Of a DNA stretch of 64,000 nt, positions 17,235 through 26,083 are shown in pieces (within the stretch, counting starts at the first letter, position 1; each line of letters opens with the position of its first letter). Source of the DNA: Agrobacterium leguminum (GTDB taxonomy: Bacteria; Pseudomonadota; Alphaproteobacteria; Rhizobiales; Rhizobiaceae); assembly GCF_015704895.1 (NCBI RefSeq), contig NZ_JADQWB010000021.1:1-64000 (forward strand), written 5' to 3'. Position numbers and translations under genes: made by a program. The notes under the pieces are model-generated. The model was not told where the DNA came from and made no database searches. It was given only the letters and a program-made list of their open reading frames with translations.

Positions 17235-19184
17235 TCAGAACTCCTGCCAGTCGCCCTTTGCCGTATCCACAGCAGCGTTGCCCGAAAACGCCGAGGCGAT
17301 CTTGCGTCCCAGCGCGCGGACCGGAGAGGCGACATATTTGTCGCTGCCACCGGCGCTGCGGACCGGTGCAGGCTGGCTCTTTGGCTGATAGGCACCGTCA
17401 GCAAGCCGGAACTGGGAAAGCAGCTGGTTGAGCGACGCCACTTCCTTAGCGAGGCTGTGGCTTGCGGCATTGGTTTCTTCCACCATGGCCGCATTTTTCT
17501 GCGTGTCCTGATCCATCTGGTTGACCGCCGTATTGATCTGCTGCAGGCCGGAAGACTGTTCCTGCGCGGCCTCCACGATGGAGACGACGTGCCGGTTGAT
17601 TTCCTGCACTTCCGAAACGATGGTCGCCAGCGCCTTGCCGGTGTCGCCCACCAGCTGAACGCCCTGCTGCACCTGATCGTTCGAGGTGTTGATCAGCGCC
17701 TTGATCTCCTTGGCGGCATGGGCGGAGCGCTGGGCAAGCTCACGCACTTCCTGTGCGACGACGGCAAAACCCTTGCCGGCCTCACCCGCACGCGCGGCTT
17801 CCACGCCGGCATTCAGCGCCAGAAGGTTGGTCTGGAAGGCGATCTCGTCGATGACGCCGATGATATTGCTGATCTCATTGGCGGATTTCGCAATCTGCTC
17901 CATGGCGACCACGGCGCGGCGCACCACATCGCCGGATTGTTCGGCGCCCGCCTTGGCGCGGCTGACGATCAGGCCCGCCTCCTGCGCACGCTTGGTGGAA
18001 TCCCTGACCGTCGTGGTGATTTCTTCCAGAGCGGCGGCGGTTTCTTCGACAGCCGCAGCCTGCTGCTCGGTGCGCTTGGCCAGATCGTCGGCGGCAGATT
18101 TGATCTCATCCGCACCCGCGCCGATGCCGCTGGCGTTCTGGGCCACCTTGGTCAGGGCCGCCTGCAGCTTTTCGGCAGACATGTTGAAATCGTTACGAAC
18201 GGCGTCGAGCGTGGCGGTGAACGGCTGGCCGATGCGATAGGAAACATCGCCTTCCGAAAGCTTGGAGAGACCGGCTGCGAGATTGTCGACGGCGAACTTG
18301 ACGTCGGCCGCTTCCCTTGCCTTCTGCTGTTCGCGCTCGATCCGGTCTTTCTCCGAGAGGCTGCGATTGGCTTCGGTTTCCTGTTCGAGACGAATGCGCT
18401 CGATGGCGTTTTCGCGGAAGACCTGCACGGCCTTCGCCATCTGGCCCACTTCATCCCGGCGCGCCATGCCGTCGATTTCCGTTGCCGTCTCGCCGCCGGC
18501 AAGCGACACCATCCGCTCGCGCAGGCGGGCGATAGGGGTTGTAATGCCGCGGGACGCCACGAACAGCGCCAGAATGATGCCGACCGCAAAAGCGATGCCG
18601 ACAACCACCAGCGAGGTGAAGATGGTCGAATTGGTCTGGTCCGTCAGTTCGTCGCTTCCCTCGACGACGCCCTTGGCGAGTTTTTCCAGGAGGGCGGCGA
18701 TTTCGTTTCCGGTCGAGCGGATCACGATGTCGGCCTTCAGGAGTTCGGCGGCGGATTCCGCATTCCGGTTGGCCGAACCGAATTCCACGGCCTTGTCGGT
18801 CAAGGCGATAATGCCCTGAGCCTGGCTCAACAGCTTGTCCAGCGCCGGCGCTTCCTCCGGGAAAATGGTTTTGACCCCTTTCAGGCGCGATATCAACGCT
18901 GTCCTGTCCGTCTCATATTCATGTTTGACGACCTTGAAGTCAGGAATGTCGGCGTCATAAGCCATGACCTGATAGGCGCCATAGGCCATGGCCTGCAGGT
19001 TACGGTTTGCCCGGGAAAGCTCCACCAGAGCGGCGTTGTCATTGGCGATAAAAAACGAGTAGGCCGTGTCCGCTTGCTTGTAATGGGTGGCCATATAGGC
19101 CGTGGCGCCAAGGCCGACGATGCAGAGCGGAAGAATGAGCGACAGGATTTTGGTGCGGATACTGGCGTTTTGAAGAAAAGACAC
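17235..19184 (-). CDS. Methyl-accepting chemotaxis protein with CheR-docking tail
   Basis: Transmembrane chemoreceptor of about 649 residues. One membrane helix lies near the N-terminus (ILSLILPLCIVGLGATAYMA), then a periplasmic helical sensor region, a second helix (TSLVVVGIAFAVGIILALF), two HAMP-like segments and the long coiled coil with the signalling tip EIAFQTNLLALNAGVEAARA. The protein ends in DWQEF, the xWxxF pentapeptide that tethers CheR/CheB methylation enzymes. GTG at 19184 with GAGG six bases upstream is the preferred start; ATG at 19250 lacks a ribosome site and would add 22 uncharacteristic residues. Ligand unknown. The gene is monocistronic. Confidence 0.92.
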   Translation of the reverse strand: MSFLQNASIRTKILSLILPLCIVGLGATAYMATHYKQADTAYSFFIANDNAALVELSRANRNLQAMAYGAYQVMAYDADIPDFKVVKHEYETDRTALISRLKGVKTIFPEEAPALDKLLSQAQGIIALTDKAVEFGSANRNAESAAELLKADIVIRSTGNEIAALLEKLAKGVVEGSDELTDQTNSTIFTSLVVVGIAFAVGIILALFVASRGITTPIARLRERMVSLAGGETATEIDGMARRDEVGQMAKAVQVFRENAIERIRLEQETEANRSLSEKDRIEREQQKAREAADVKFAVDNLAAGLSKLSEGDVSYRIGQPFTATLDAVRNDFNMSAEKLQAALTKVAQNASGIGAGADEIKSAADDLAKRTEQQAAAVEETAAALEEITTTVRDSTKRAQEAGLIVSRAKAGAEQSGDVVRRAVVAMEQIAKSANEISNIIGVIDEIAFQTNLLALNAGVEAARAGEAGKGFAVVAQEVRELAQRSAHAAKEIKALINTSNDQVQQGVQLVGDTGKALATIVSEVQEINRHVVSIVEAAQEQSSGLQQINTAVNQMDQDTQKNAAMVEETNAASHSLAKEVASLNQLLSQFRLADGAYQPKSQPAPVRSAGGSDKYVASPVRALGRKIASAFSGNAAVDTAKGDWQEF

Positions 19185-19563
19185 GGAAAGCCTCACGTCA
19201 TAAAAAAACCGCTCCTTCCCCGTGCCGGAGGTGTTCGGCAAGACTGACATTGCACGTCGAACGCCCCGATCATCGAGACTTCGCTAGCCGCATCATAGGC
19301 TCTGGCCGCATCTGCATCATGCATGCGCCGCAGAAAACCGCCTGTCCCTTCCAATACGGGAGGCCGCTCACCACGGTTGGCGCGGCGGCCCGCCAGCAGG
19401 CGGAAACGCCAGGCCGAATTCCCTGAAAAAAGCGGAAGCGAGCGAATTTTCAGCCGTCGCTCCCGGTCATTTTCCAGTAAAATGATTATAGTCAAAAACT
19501 TTACAATTCCTTCACGCCACGGTGGGCAAAGCACGGGTGTTTTTTGCCCCCGCAGACCGGTCG
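19185..19563. other. Intergenic region, chemoreceptor promoter side
   Basis: About 380 bases between the MCP start and the MFS stop. The part at about 19470-19510 is AT-rich and may hold the mcp promoter. No gene, repeat or terminator was recognised. Confidence 0.4.
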
Positions 19564-20766
19564 TCAACCACCCGGCGCAAAGGGCCGCGCCCTTCGCGTG
19601 GCCGCCCATCGCTGCAAAATGGCGGCCATGACGGCAAGTCCGGCCATGGCGGCAAATATCATGGCGATGTCGCGATAGGCGGCGGCAAAACCGAAGCGGG
19701 CAATCCATGGCTGGCTTGCCAGCGGCGAGATGAAATGCCCGAGAAACATCGAAGCGGTGACGATGCCGGCGATACGCCCGCGCAGTCTGAGCGGCGCCAG
19801 CATGATGGTGGTGGACATGATGCCCGGCATAACCACGCCAAGGCCAAACCCCACCACCGCAAGCGATGACAGCATGGCGACCAGCCCCTCGGCCATGGCG
19901 AGCAGCGCAAAACCCGTCGCCATCGACACCAGCCCGGCGGCAATGATGGCGGTCACGCTGGCCCTTGCCCGCAATCGCCCGAAATTGAGCGCCGCCAGCG
20001 CCCCGGCCAGATTGAAAATGCCGATGGCGTATCCCGCAATGCTGCCGGAAAACACTCCGAGCTCCCGCAGGAAGAACGGCAATTGCGAGGGGATGGTGTA
20101 AAACAGGGCGTTGACGAGAAATACCGCCAGCGCCAGCACACCCACCAGCAGCCAGTTGACCGCAAAGTCCTGGTCGCCGCCGGCTTTTATACGGCTGTCG
20201 CTCCTCACCGGTTCCGTCAGGAAGAACAGGGCCGCCGGCAGAATGAACAAGGCGACGGCATAGACCGCGAAGGGCGCGCGCCAGTGCAGATCCGCCAGCA
20301 AACCGCCCGCCACCACAAAAACCACGCCGCCGATCTGGGTAAAGGCCTGTTGCAGGCCGAGATAACGCTCCCGCGCCGGGCCTTCGAAATAATCGCCCAC
20401 CAGCGCCGTGCCGATCGTCATGATGGCGCCGATCGCCAGCCCCAGAAAAGCGCGCCCGACGAGCAGGCCGACAAGGCTATCGGCAAAAAGGCCGGACATG
20501 CCGGAAAGGCTGTAGAGCAGGATCGCGCCGAGCAGCAGCCGCTTGCGGCCGAAGCGATCCGCCAGCACCCCGGCAATGGGCGCGCAGAAAGCCACGAAAA
20601 CCGAGGGCAATGTCAGCACCATGCGGCTCATGATATCCACATGCGGCGTCGACAGGAAAGTCTGCTCAATGGCCGGCAGCGAAGGTGCGACCGTGGTTCC
20701 GGCCATGATGGTAAGCGTGGCGACGAACAGCAGCGTCACTTTCAAGGCGAAGGATTTTTCGGCCAT
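19564..20766 (-). CDS. MFS transporter, drug-efflux type
   Basis: 400-residue inner-membrane carrier with twelve predicted helices. Motif A between helices 2 and 3 reads GVLADRFGRKRLL, and helix 5 has the motif-C-like glycine-rich GGVVFVVAGGLLAD, both typical of proton-driven drug antiporters (DHA1 group). The start is set one base after the FMN-reductase stop (TGA G ATG), with AAGGGGG upstream, so the two genes are co-translated. Control by the SoxR-like box in front of the reductase gene would fit export of redox-cycling compounds. The substrate is not shown by the sequence. Confidence 0.88.
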   Translation of the reverse strand: MAEKSFALKVTLLFVATLTIMAGTTVAPSLPAIEQTFLSTPHVDIMSRMVLTLPSVFVAFCAPIAGVLADRFGRKRLLLGAILLYSLSGMSGLFADSLVGLLVGRAFLGLAIGAIMTIGTALVGDYFEGPARERYLGLQQAFTQIGGVVFVVAGGLLADLHWRAPFAVYAVALFILPAALFFLTEPVRSDSRIKAGGDQDFAVNWLLVGVLALAVFLVNALFYTIPSQLPFFLRELGVFSGSIAGYAIGIFNLAGALAALNFGRLRARASVTAIIAAGLVSMATGFALLAMAEGLVAMLSSLAVVGFGLGVVMPGIMSTTIMLAPLRLRGRIAGIVTASMFLGHFISPLASQPWIARFGFAAAYRDIAMIFAAMAGLAVMAAILQRWAATRRARPFAPGG

Positions 20767-20767
20767 C

Positions 20768-21340
20768 TCACGCCCCCTTGTAAGGCGTTGCGGACCGCGC
20801 CTGTTTCAGCGCACGCGCCCACCAGCCGAGCTTGTTCATCATCGTCTCCAGCGCGCCCGCCGCCGGCACACCGGCGTCGAACTGGCCCGCAGCATCGACA
20901 CGATCCCAGGGATTGGCGAAGCTGACGACATCGCGGATCGTCACCGCATGCAGTTCCGCAAAGACGGGACGAAGCTGTTCGGCGGCGCGCAGGCCGCCGG
21001 AAATCCCGCCATAGGATACGAAGGCCACCGGTTTGGCGCCCCATTCGTCATAGGCGGAATCGATCAGCACCTTCAGCGCGCCGGGGTAACTGCGGTTATA
21101 TTCCGGTGTGACGACGATGAAGGCATCGGCGCCATCGAGGCTTTGCCGAAGCTCCCGCACCGCGGCCCGCTCGGGCGCGTGATCCTGCGGCAGATCGAGT
21201 TCGCGCGGGTCGATGACCGCAAGCTCCAGTCCCGGCCGGGTCTCCAGCCGCTCCAGCAGCCATTTGCCAATAACATCGCAGAAGCGCGGATTGCGGGCGC
21301 TGCCGAAGATGATGCGGATGGAAAGTGTATTGTCGCTCAT
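20768..21340 (-). CDS. NADPH-dependent FMN reductase family protein
   Basis: 190-residue flavodoxin-fold reductase. The flavin-phosphate loop is IIFGSARNPRFCDVIG near residues 9-24, and FIVVTPEYNRSYPGALKVLID is the family hallmark; a late SYGGISGG motif completes the FMN site. Members reduce FMN, quinones or azo compounds using NAD(P)H. AGGACG lies before the ATG at 21340; a start at 21385 is further from the family pattern and would lie close to the predicted promoter. It is the first gene of a two-gene unit with an MFS exporter and sits directly behind a MerR/SoxR-like promoter, suggesting a role against redox-active drugs. Confidence 0.88.
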   Translation of the reverse strand: MSDNTLSIRIIFGSARNPRFCDVIGKWLLERLETRPGLELAVIDPRELDLPQDHAPERAAVRELRQSLDGADAFIVVTPEYNRSYPGALKVLIDSAYDEWGAKPVAFVSYGGISGGLRAAEQLRPVFAELHAVTIRDVVSFANPWDRVDAAGQFDAGVPAAGALETMMNKLGWWARALKQARSATPYKGA

Positions 21341-21370
21341 GGAACGTCCTTCAACAGTGTGTTCCATGTC

Positions 21371-21401
21371 CTGATAATTCCTCAACTATAGTTGAGGTCA
21401 A
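21371..21401 (-). promoter_or_regulatory. SoxR-like (MerR-family) promoter and operator
   Basis: On the minus strand a -35 hexamer TTGACC (21396-21401) and a -10 hexamer TATCAG (21371-21376) are separated by 19 bases. The spacer region contains the perfect 18-base palindrome CCTCAACTATAGTTGAGG (21380-21397). Over-long 19-bp spacers with a central palindrome are diagnostic of MerR-family activators, and the CCTCAA...TTGAGG ends equal those of the E. coli SoxR box at soxS. It drives the FMN reductase-MFS unit. No soxR gene is in the window. Confidence 0.65.
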
Positions 21402-21412
21402 TAGCCGTGCAG

Positions 21413-21442
21413 AAAAAAAGCGGCAGGTTCAAAACCTGCCGC
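21413..21442 (-). terminator. Rho-independent terminator of the mmuM operon
   Basis: On the minus strand GCGGCAGGTT-TTG-AACCTGCCGC, a perfect ten-base stem, is followed by seven T residues. It lies 28 bases beyond the stop of the homocysteine methyltransferase gene and ends the ABC transporter operon just before the next promoter. Confidence 0.92.
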
Positions 21443-21470
21443 ATCGTCTCTCGCAGTGGCGTGGGGTGCT

Positions 21471-22382
21471 TCAGGCCGCGGCGCGCCGCAGCGCTGTCGC
21501 AACCTTGTGGATATGCGCCGCACCAATGCCGCAGCAGCCGCCGATCATGGTCGCGCCCGCATCCGCCCAGGAGCAGGCAAAACGGGAATAGACATCGCCG
21601 GTCAGATCCGCGCGCGTGCCATGCAGCCCTTCATTGGCGGCGGAATCGCCCTGCTCTCCTTCGAAGGCATTGGCGTAGACGCCGATTTCCAGCGACACAG
21701 CCTTTTCCGCGAAGACGGCGGCGGCCGTCTCGACGGCGGCCTTCATGACTTCCGGCTTGCTGCAATTGAACAGAAGCGCGGCGGCACCCGATTGCGCCGC
21801 CCATTCGGCGGCCGCCCTGACCGTTTCACCGGAGCGAAGCGCGGGCTCGCCGCCGGCCGCAGCCGCATCGTCGTTGAGCGTGAAGGAAATCCAGAACGGT
21901 TTGCCGGTCGCGGCAACGGCCTCGCGCACCGCCTCGCCCTCGGCGATCAAGCTGAGCGTCTCGCCGAGCCAGACATCGACATGGGGCGCGAGATTGTCGA
22001 CCAGCACCTTCAGATAGGCCTGCACCCGCGTGGCATCGAAATTCTGCGGCTCATAGGAACCGAAAATCGGCGGCAGCGAACCCGCCACCAGCACCTTGCG
22101 GCCGGAAGCATCCGCCGCCTCGCGCGCCAGCCTGCCCGAAAGGGCGATCAGCGATGCGCCATCCTTCTGGAAACGCTCTTCGCCGATGTGGAAGGGCACC
22201 AGCGCATAAGAATTGGTGGTGACGACATCGGCGCCGGCTTCGATGAATTCCGCATGCACCTGCCGCACGATATCGGGCGCATCGATAAGCGCCAGCGCCG
22301 ACCATTCCGGCTGTTTCAGCTCGGCCCCGAGCCGCTGCAATTCGCGGCTCATGCCGCCGTCGAGGATACGGATTGTGCTCAT
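21471..22382 (-). CDS. mmuM: Homocysteine S-methyltransferase family protein
   Basis: 303-residue enzyme of the MmuM/BHMT family, which moves a methyl group from S-methylmethionine (or a betaine) to homocysteine to give methionine. Visible motifs are ILDGGMSRELQRLG at the start, VVTTNSY with the strand that leads to the active site, LLFNCS with the first zinc cysteine, and MIGGCCGIGAAHI with the paired zinc cysteines near the C-terminus. ATG at 22382 is chosen because CAGGGAG lies seven bases upstream, whereas the ATG at 22388 would be too close to it. It is the last gene after an amino-acid ABC importer, so the importer probably brings in the methyl donor. Confidence 0.85.
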   Translation of the reverse strand: MSTIRILDGGMSRELQRLGAELKQPEWSALALIDAPDIVRQVHAEFIEAGADVVTTNSYALVPFHIGEERFQKDGASLIALSGRLAREAADASGRKVLVAGSLPPIFGSYEPQNFDATRVQAYLKVLVDNLAPHVDVWLGETLSLIAEGEAVREAVAATGKPFWISFTLNDDAAAAGGEPALRSGETVRAAAEWAAQSGAAALLFNCSKPEVMKAAVETAAAVFAEKAVSLEIGVYANAFEGEQGDSAANEGLHGTRADLTGDVYSRFACSWADAGATMIGGCCGIGAAHIHKVATALRRAAA

Positions 22383-22401
22383 GGTCATACTCCCTGAATG
22401 T

Positions 22402-23091
22402 TTATCGCCTGACCGGCACCTGCTGTTCGACAAGGCCGAAACAGCGGGCGATGATGGCGGTGAGAATGAGATAAAAAACGGTGACGACGATCAGCGGCTC
22501 ATAGACCAGAAGCGTATCCTGCCGCACCTTGTAGGCGACGGCGTAGAGGTCCATCACCGTCACGGTGAAAGCAAGCGGCGTGGCTTTAAGCTGCATCACC
22601 ACCTCGCCGGCAATGGTCGGCAGCGCGATGCGGATCGCGCGCGGCAGCCAGATGCGGCGAATGAGGGTGAAACGGCCCATGCCGAAAGCCCTGCCCGCCT
22701 CCAGCTCGCCTTTCGGCACCGCCAGCAGCGCGCCGCGCAGAACTTCCGCCTCATAGGCCGCATAATTCAGCGTGAAGCTGACGGCTGCAAAGAAGAACCC
22801 TTCGCGCAGCACCGGCCACATGAAACTCTGGCGCAGGCCGGGGATCATCGGCAGAAGCGAGCCGACGCCGTAATAAAGCAGCCAGAGCTGGATGAGCAGC
22901 GGCGTGCCCCGGAAGAAGGTGCAATAGGCCCGCGCCAGGATTTTCGTCACCCGCCCGCCGCTCACCTGCGCAAACGCAAGCCCGATGGCCAGAAGAAAGC
23001 CGATGCTGACGGAGATGGTGAGCAGCGCCACTGTCTGCCATGCACCCGAAAGAAGCAGCGGCCAATATTTTGCGACCCATGAGAAATCCAT
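22402..23091 (-). CDS. Polar amino-acid ABC transporter permease (HisM-like)
   Basis: 229-residue inner-membrane permease. It has about five helices and the family loop EVLRGALLAVPKGELEAGRAFGMGRFTLIRRIWLP, the EAA motif that contacts the ATPase. It lies 12 bases downstream of a second, related permease, and the pair should form a heterodimer as HisQ/HisM do. Codon use and length are ordinary. The gene is followed by the methyltransferase after a 19-base gap, so it is part of the same transcript. Confidence 0.92.
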   Translation of the reverse strand: MDFSWVAKYWPLLLSGAWQTVALLTISVSIGFLLAIGLAFAQVSGGRVTKILARAYCTFFRGTPLLIQLWLLYYGVGSLLPMIPGLRQSFMWPVLREGFFFAAVSFTLNYAAYEAEVLRGALLAVPKGELEAGRAFGMGRFTLIRRIWLPRAIRIALPTIAGEVVMQLKATPLAFTVTVMDLYAVAYKVRQDTLLVYEPLIVVTVFYLILTAIIARCFGLVEQQVPVRR

Positions 23092-23103
23092 GCCGTCCCC
23101 TCC

Positions 23104-23826
23104 TCAGGCCAGGGCCGGCTGGCCGCGCCGCACGCGGCGCTCGATCAGCGAAAAAACGAGGTTCGAAACAAGCGTGATGGCGAGATAAAGCAGGGCGGCG
23201 GCGAGGAAGAACAGGAAATATTGCTTGGTGCTGGCCCCGGCGAGACGCGTCGCCAGCGCCAGTTCCTGATAACCGACGACCGCCACCAGGGCGCTGTCCT
23301 TGGTCACCGCAAGCCAGAGATTGCCGAGCCCCGGCAAGGCGTTCGGCAAAAGCGCCGGCAAGACCACCCGGCGGAACCGTAAGGCCGGCGACATGCCGAA
23401 GGCGCGCGCCGCCTCGATCTGGCCGCTCGGAATGGCAAGGATCGCCCCGCGCAGCACCTCGGTCATATAGGCGCCCTGCACGAAACCCAGAACCGCAACG
23501 GCGGCGACGAAACCGTTCACCTCCAGCGGCGGCATGCCGGCCAGCAGCAGCAGCCGGTTGAGGCCGTCAGTCCCGGCATAATAAAGCCCGACGATGAGGA
23601 TCAGCTCGGGAACCGCACGGATCGCAGTGGTATAGAGGTTGAGCAGCAGGCCAAGCGGCCTGTTGCCCGAAAGCTTGCCGAGCGCCCCGGCCATGCCGAT
23701 GGCAAGGCCGATCAGATAGGCGCCGGCGGAAATGGCAAGCGTCGACGCCGCACCCTTCAACAGGGTGCCGCCCCATCCCGGAGGATAGGGAGACAGAAGT
23801 TGCAACGTGGTTTCAAGGCTTGCCAT
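23104..23826 (-). CDS. Polar amino-acid ABC transporter permease (HisQ-like)
   Basis: 240-residue inner-membrane permease of the His/Glu/Gln/Arg uptake group. The EAA loop reads EVLRGAILAIPSGQIEAARAFGMSPALRFRRVVLP near residue 130, and five hydrophobic segments are visible. It pairs with the HisM-like permease encoded just downstream. It lies between the binding-protein gene (22-base gap) and that permease, in the order ATPase, binding protein, permease, permease, methyltransferase. Confidence 0.92.
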   Translation of the reverse strand: MASLETTLQLLSPYPPGWGGTLLKGAASTLAISAGAYLIGLAIGMAGALGKLSGNRPLGLLLNLYTTAIRAVPELILIVGLYYAGTDGLNRLLLLAGMPPLEVNGFVAAVAVLGFVQGAYMTEVLRGAILAIPSGQIEAARAFGMSPALRFRRVVLPALLPNALPGLGNLWLAVTKDSALVAVVGYQELALATRLAGASTKQYFLFFLAAALLYLAITLVSNLVFSLIERRVRRGQPALA

Positions 23827-23848
23827 ATGCGTGACCGATCAGACCGAA

Positions 23849-24619
23849 TTACTGTCCGTAAATATTGAAGCTGAAGTACTTCCTGGTGATCTCGTCATAT
23901 TTGCCGCTGGCGCGCACGGCGGCGATTGCCGCATTCAGCTTGGCCTTGAGTTCGGTGTCTTCCTTGCGCAGGCCGCCCGAAACGCCGAGACCGAGGATTT
24001 CCTTGTCGTCGGCGACATCGCCCATGTCGGCGCAGCAATCCTTGCCCGCATCGCTCTTCACGAAAGCGTCGAGAACAATGGAATCGCCGAAGACGTAGTC
24101 GATGCGGCCGGCCGCGAGATCCTGAAACGCCTCGTCCAGCGTCTGGTAGGTCTTCTCATCGGCGACACCGGCAAAATATTTCTTGTAATATTCGGACTGG
24201 ATCGTCGCCACCTGAATGCCGATGGTCTTGCCCTTGACGTCCTCGGCCGTCGCACCCGCCTTTTCGCCCTTGGCGCCGATCAGCTTGCTCGGCGTGTTGT
24301 AATATTTGTCGGTGAAATCGATGATCTTCTGACGCTCCTCCGTGTTCGACATGGAGGACCAGATAACGTCGAATTTCTTCGTCTGCAGCGCCGGGATGAG
24401 GCCATCCCATGACAGTTCCACGATCGAGCATTTTTCCTTCATTTCCGCGCAGACGGCATCCATGAGGTCGATTTCCCAGCCCTGCCACTTGCCGCTGGCA
24501 TCCTTGGCGAAGAAGGGCGGGTAGGCCTCGTTCATGATGCCGAAGCGCACGTCGGCGCTGGCGGTGAAGGCGGAAAACGCAAATGCCGTTCCGGCAAGCA
24601 GCGTGGCGAAAAATTTCAT
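23849..24619 (-). CDS. Periplasmic amino-acid binding protein
   Basis: 256-residue solute-binding protein of family 3 (HisJ/ArgT-like). A signal peptide of about 22 residues (MKFFATLLAGTAFAFSAFTASA) precedes DVRFGIMNEAYPPFFAKD. The domain carries GWEIDLMDAVCAEM and WDGLIPALQTKKFDVIWSSMS, typical ligand-pocket strands. Two cysteines (AGKDCCADMGD) sit in a loop as in related lysine/arginine/ornithine binders. Ligand specificity cannot be read; linkage to mmuM suggests S-methylmethionine or a similar sulfonium or betaine compound. Confidence 0.9.
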   Translation of the reverse strand: MKFFATLLAGTAFAFSAFTASADVRFGIMNEAYPPFFAKDASGKWQGWEIDLMDAVCAEMKEKCSIVELSWDGLIPALQTKKFDVIWSSMSNTEERQKIIDFTDKYYNTPSKLIGAKGEKAGATAEDVKGKTIGIQVATIQSEYYKKYFAGVADEKTYQTLDEAFQDLAAGRIDYVFGDSIVLDAFVKSDAGKDCCADMGDVADDKEILGLGVSGGLRKEDTELKAKLNAAIAAVRASGKYDEITRKYFSFNIYGQ

Positions 24620-24659
24620 TCAAGTCTCTCCTGTTAAAACGGACTGTCAGGCAAAAGGG

Positions 24660-25439
24660 TCAATTGGCGAGCGCGCCGGTAAATTCCCGGCAGCGGGCGC
24701 TCAAGGGGTTTCCGAACACCTGCGCCGGCGGCCCCGCCTCCTCCACCCGGCCCTGATGCAGAAACACGACCTGCGAGGACACATCACGCGCAAAGCGCAT
24801 TTCATGGGTAACGAGCAGCATGGTGCGGCCTTCCTCGGCCAGATCGCGGATGACCTTCAGAACCTCGCCCACCAGTTCGGGATCGAGCGCCGAAGTGGGT
24901 TCGTCGAACAGCATCACCGCCGGCTCCATGCAGAGCGCACGCGCAATGGCGGCGCGCTGCTGCTGCCCGCCGGACAGGAATGCCGGATAGGCGTTTTTCT
25001 TGTCATAAAGCCCGACCTTGTTCAGCAGGGCTTCAGCCTTTTCGACCGCCTCCTGCCGCCTGACGCCGAGAACATGAACGGGCGCCTCGATGACGTTTTC
25101 GAGAACGGTGCGATGGGCCCAGAGATTGAAATTCTGGAACACCATGCCAAGGCCAGTGCGCAGTTTTTCCACCTGCCGCCAGCTTTTCGGCACGGCCTTG
25201 CCGTCCCGGCCGGTTTTCGTGGCGATTTCCTCGCCATTGACGATGACGCGGCCGCGATCCGGCGTTTCGAGGAAATTCATGCAGCGCAGAAAGGTGCTTT
25301 TGCCGGAACCGGAGGACCCGATGATCGAGATGACATCGCCCTTATGGGCCTGCAGCGAAACGCCCTTCAAAACCTCATGCGTGCCGAAGCTCTTGTGGAT
25401 GTCATCCGCCTCGAGCGCGCAGGCGCCTGTATCTGCCAT
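24660..25439 (-). CDS. Polar amino-acid ABC transporter ATP-binding protein (HisP-like)
   Basis: 259-residue ATPase. Walker A GSSGSGKST, the Q-loop GMVFQNFNLWAH, the signature LSGGQQQRAAIARAL, Walker B VMLFDEPTSALDPE and the switch histidine in LLVTHEMRFARDV all appear in normal order. The start ATG at 25439 gives MADTGACALEADDIHKSFG; a frame continuing up to 25511 adds 24 unrelated residues. It is the first gene of the five-gene operon that ends with mmuM, and its promoter should lie in the long spacer above 25440. Confidence 0.93.
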   Translation of the reverse strand: MADTGACALEADDIHKSFGTHEVLKGVSLQAHKGDVISIIGSSGSGKSTFLRCMNFLETPDRGRVIVNGEEIATKTGRDGKAVPKSWRQVEKLRTGLGMVFQNFNLWAHRTVLENVIEAPVHVLGVRRQEAVEKAEALLNKVGLYDKKNAYPAFLSGGQQQRAAIARALCMEPAVMLFDEPTSALDPELVGEVLKVIRDLAEEGRTMLLVTHEMRFARDVSSQVVFLHQGRVEEAGPPAQVFGNPLSARCREFTGALAN

Positions 25440-26083
25440 CGATTGACCTAGCCGATCCGTTTTTTGAGTGCCGCCGCGCCAATAGCCGGGGTTTCGCGGT
25501 GCGACGTGCACAATAACAAAGACTTGAGCCGCGCATGTTTAGCGAAAATAGCCGCAGACGCGCGCAACAATCGGCTCTTTTACATATTTGCAACGAAAAA
25601 TCATTTCAAAATATCACCTGGAGCGAACGCCCTTGCAAGGACGTCGGGGCGATGCCCGCTCCGCCGCCGGGTCTCTCCTGTTCCGCCTCCACCTCGTCCT
25701 CCACCGGGGTGGTCTGCGCAAATCCCATTTTTAGTCATCCATGATGCACGGGAAAATAGCACCGCGATTGTGCGCTTTTCCTCGGGAAAGCGGAGCCCGG
25801 AGACAAAGGACAAGACGGAAGCTTGCCAAAATTGACGCCAGACCCCAAAAAATCGCCTACAAAAATTTATCCATATTTCATCCAAAGGTTGCTTGCTTGA
25901 GCGTATTTTGTTAACCTCAACCGAGGCGGTTGATACAGATTAATATCTTGATATTAATATGATTTATTCCAAATCCGATACTTTCGATCCCACCGGATTG
26001 CAGGTTTTATATCTATATTAATACATTCAAATATACGCTGCCTATGGTTGATTTCGTCAATGCACAAAAGGTGGGGGCCGACG
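25440..26083. promoter_or_regulatory. 640-base intergenic region with two adjacent palindromes
   Basis: Separates the ABC operon (minus) from the GNAT-like gene (plus). The right part is strongly AT-rich. Two perfect inverted repeats stand five bases apart: TCAACCG-AGG-CGGTTGA at 25917-25933 and ATTAATATC-TT-GATATTAAT at 25939-25958. They look like operator sites for one or two regulators of the polysaccharide gene downstream. No gene was recognised in the spacer. Confidence 0.5.

Noticed and set aside
17130-19247. 705-codon plus-strand frame opposite the chemoreceptor
   Set aside because: Antisense to a complete MCP with signalling tip and CheR tail; composition atypical.
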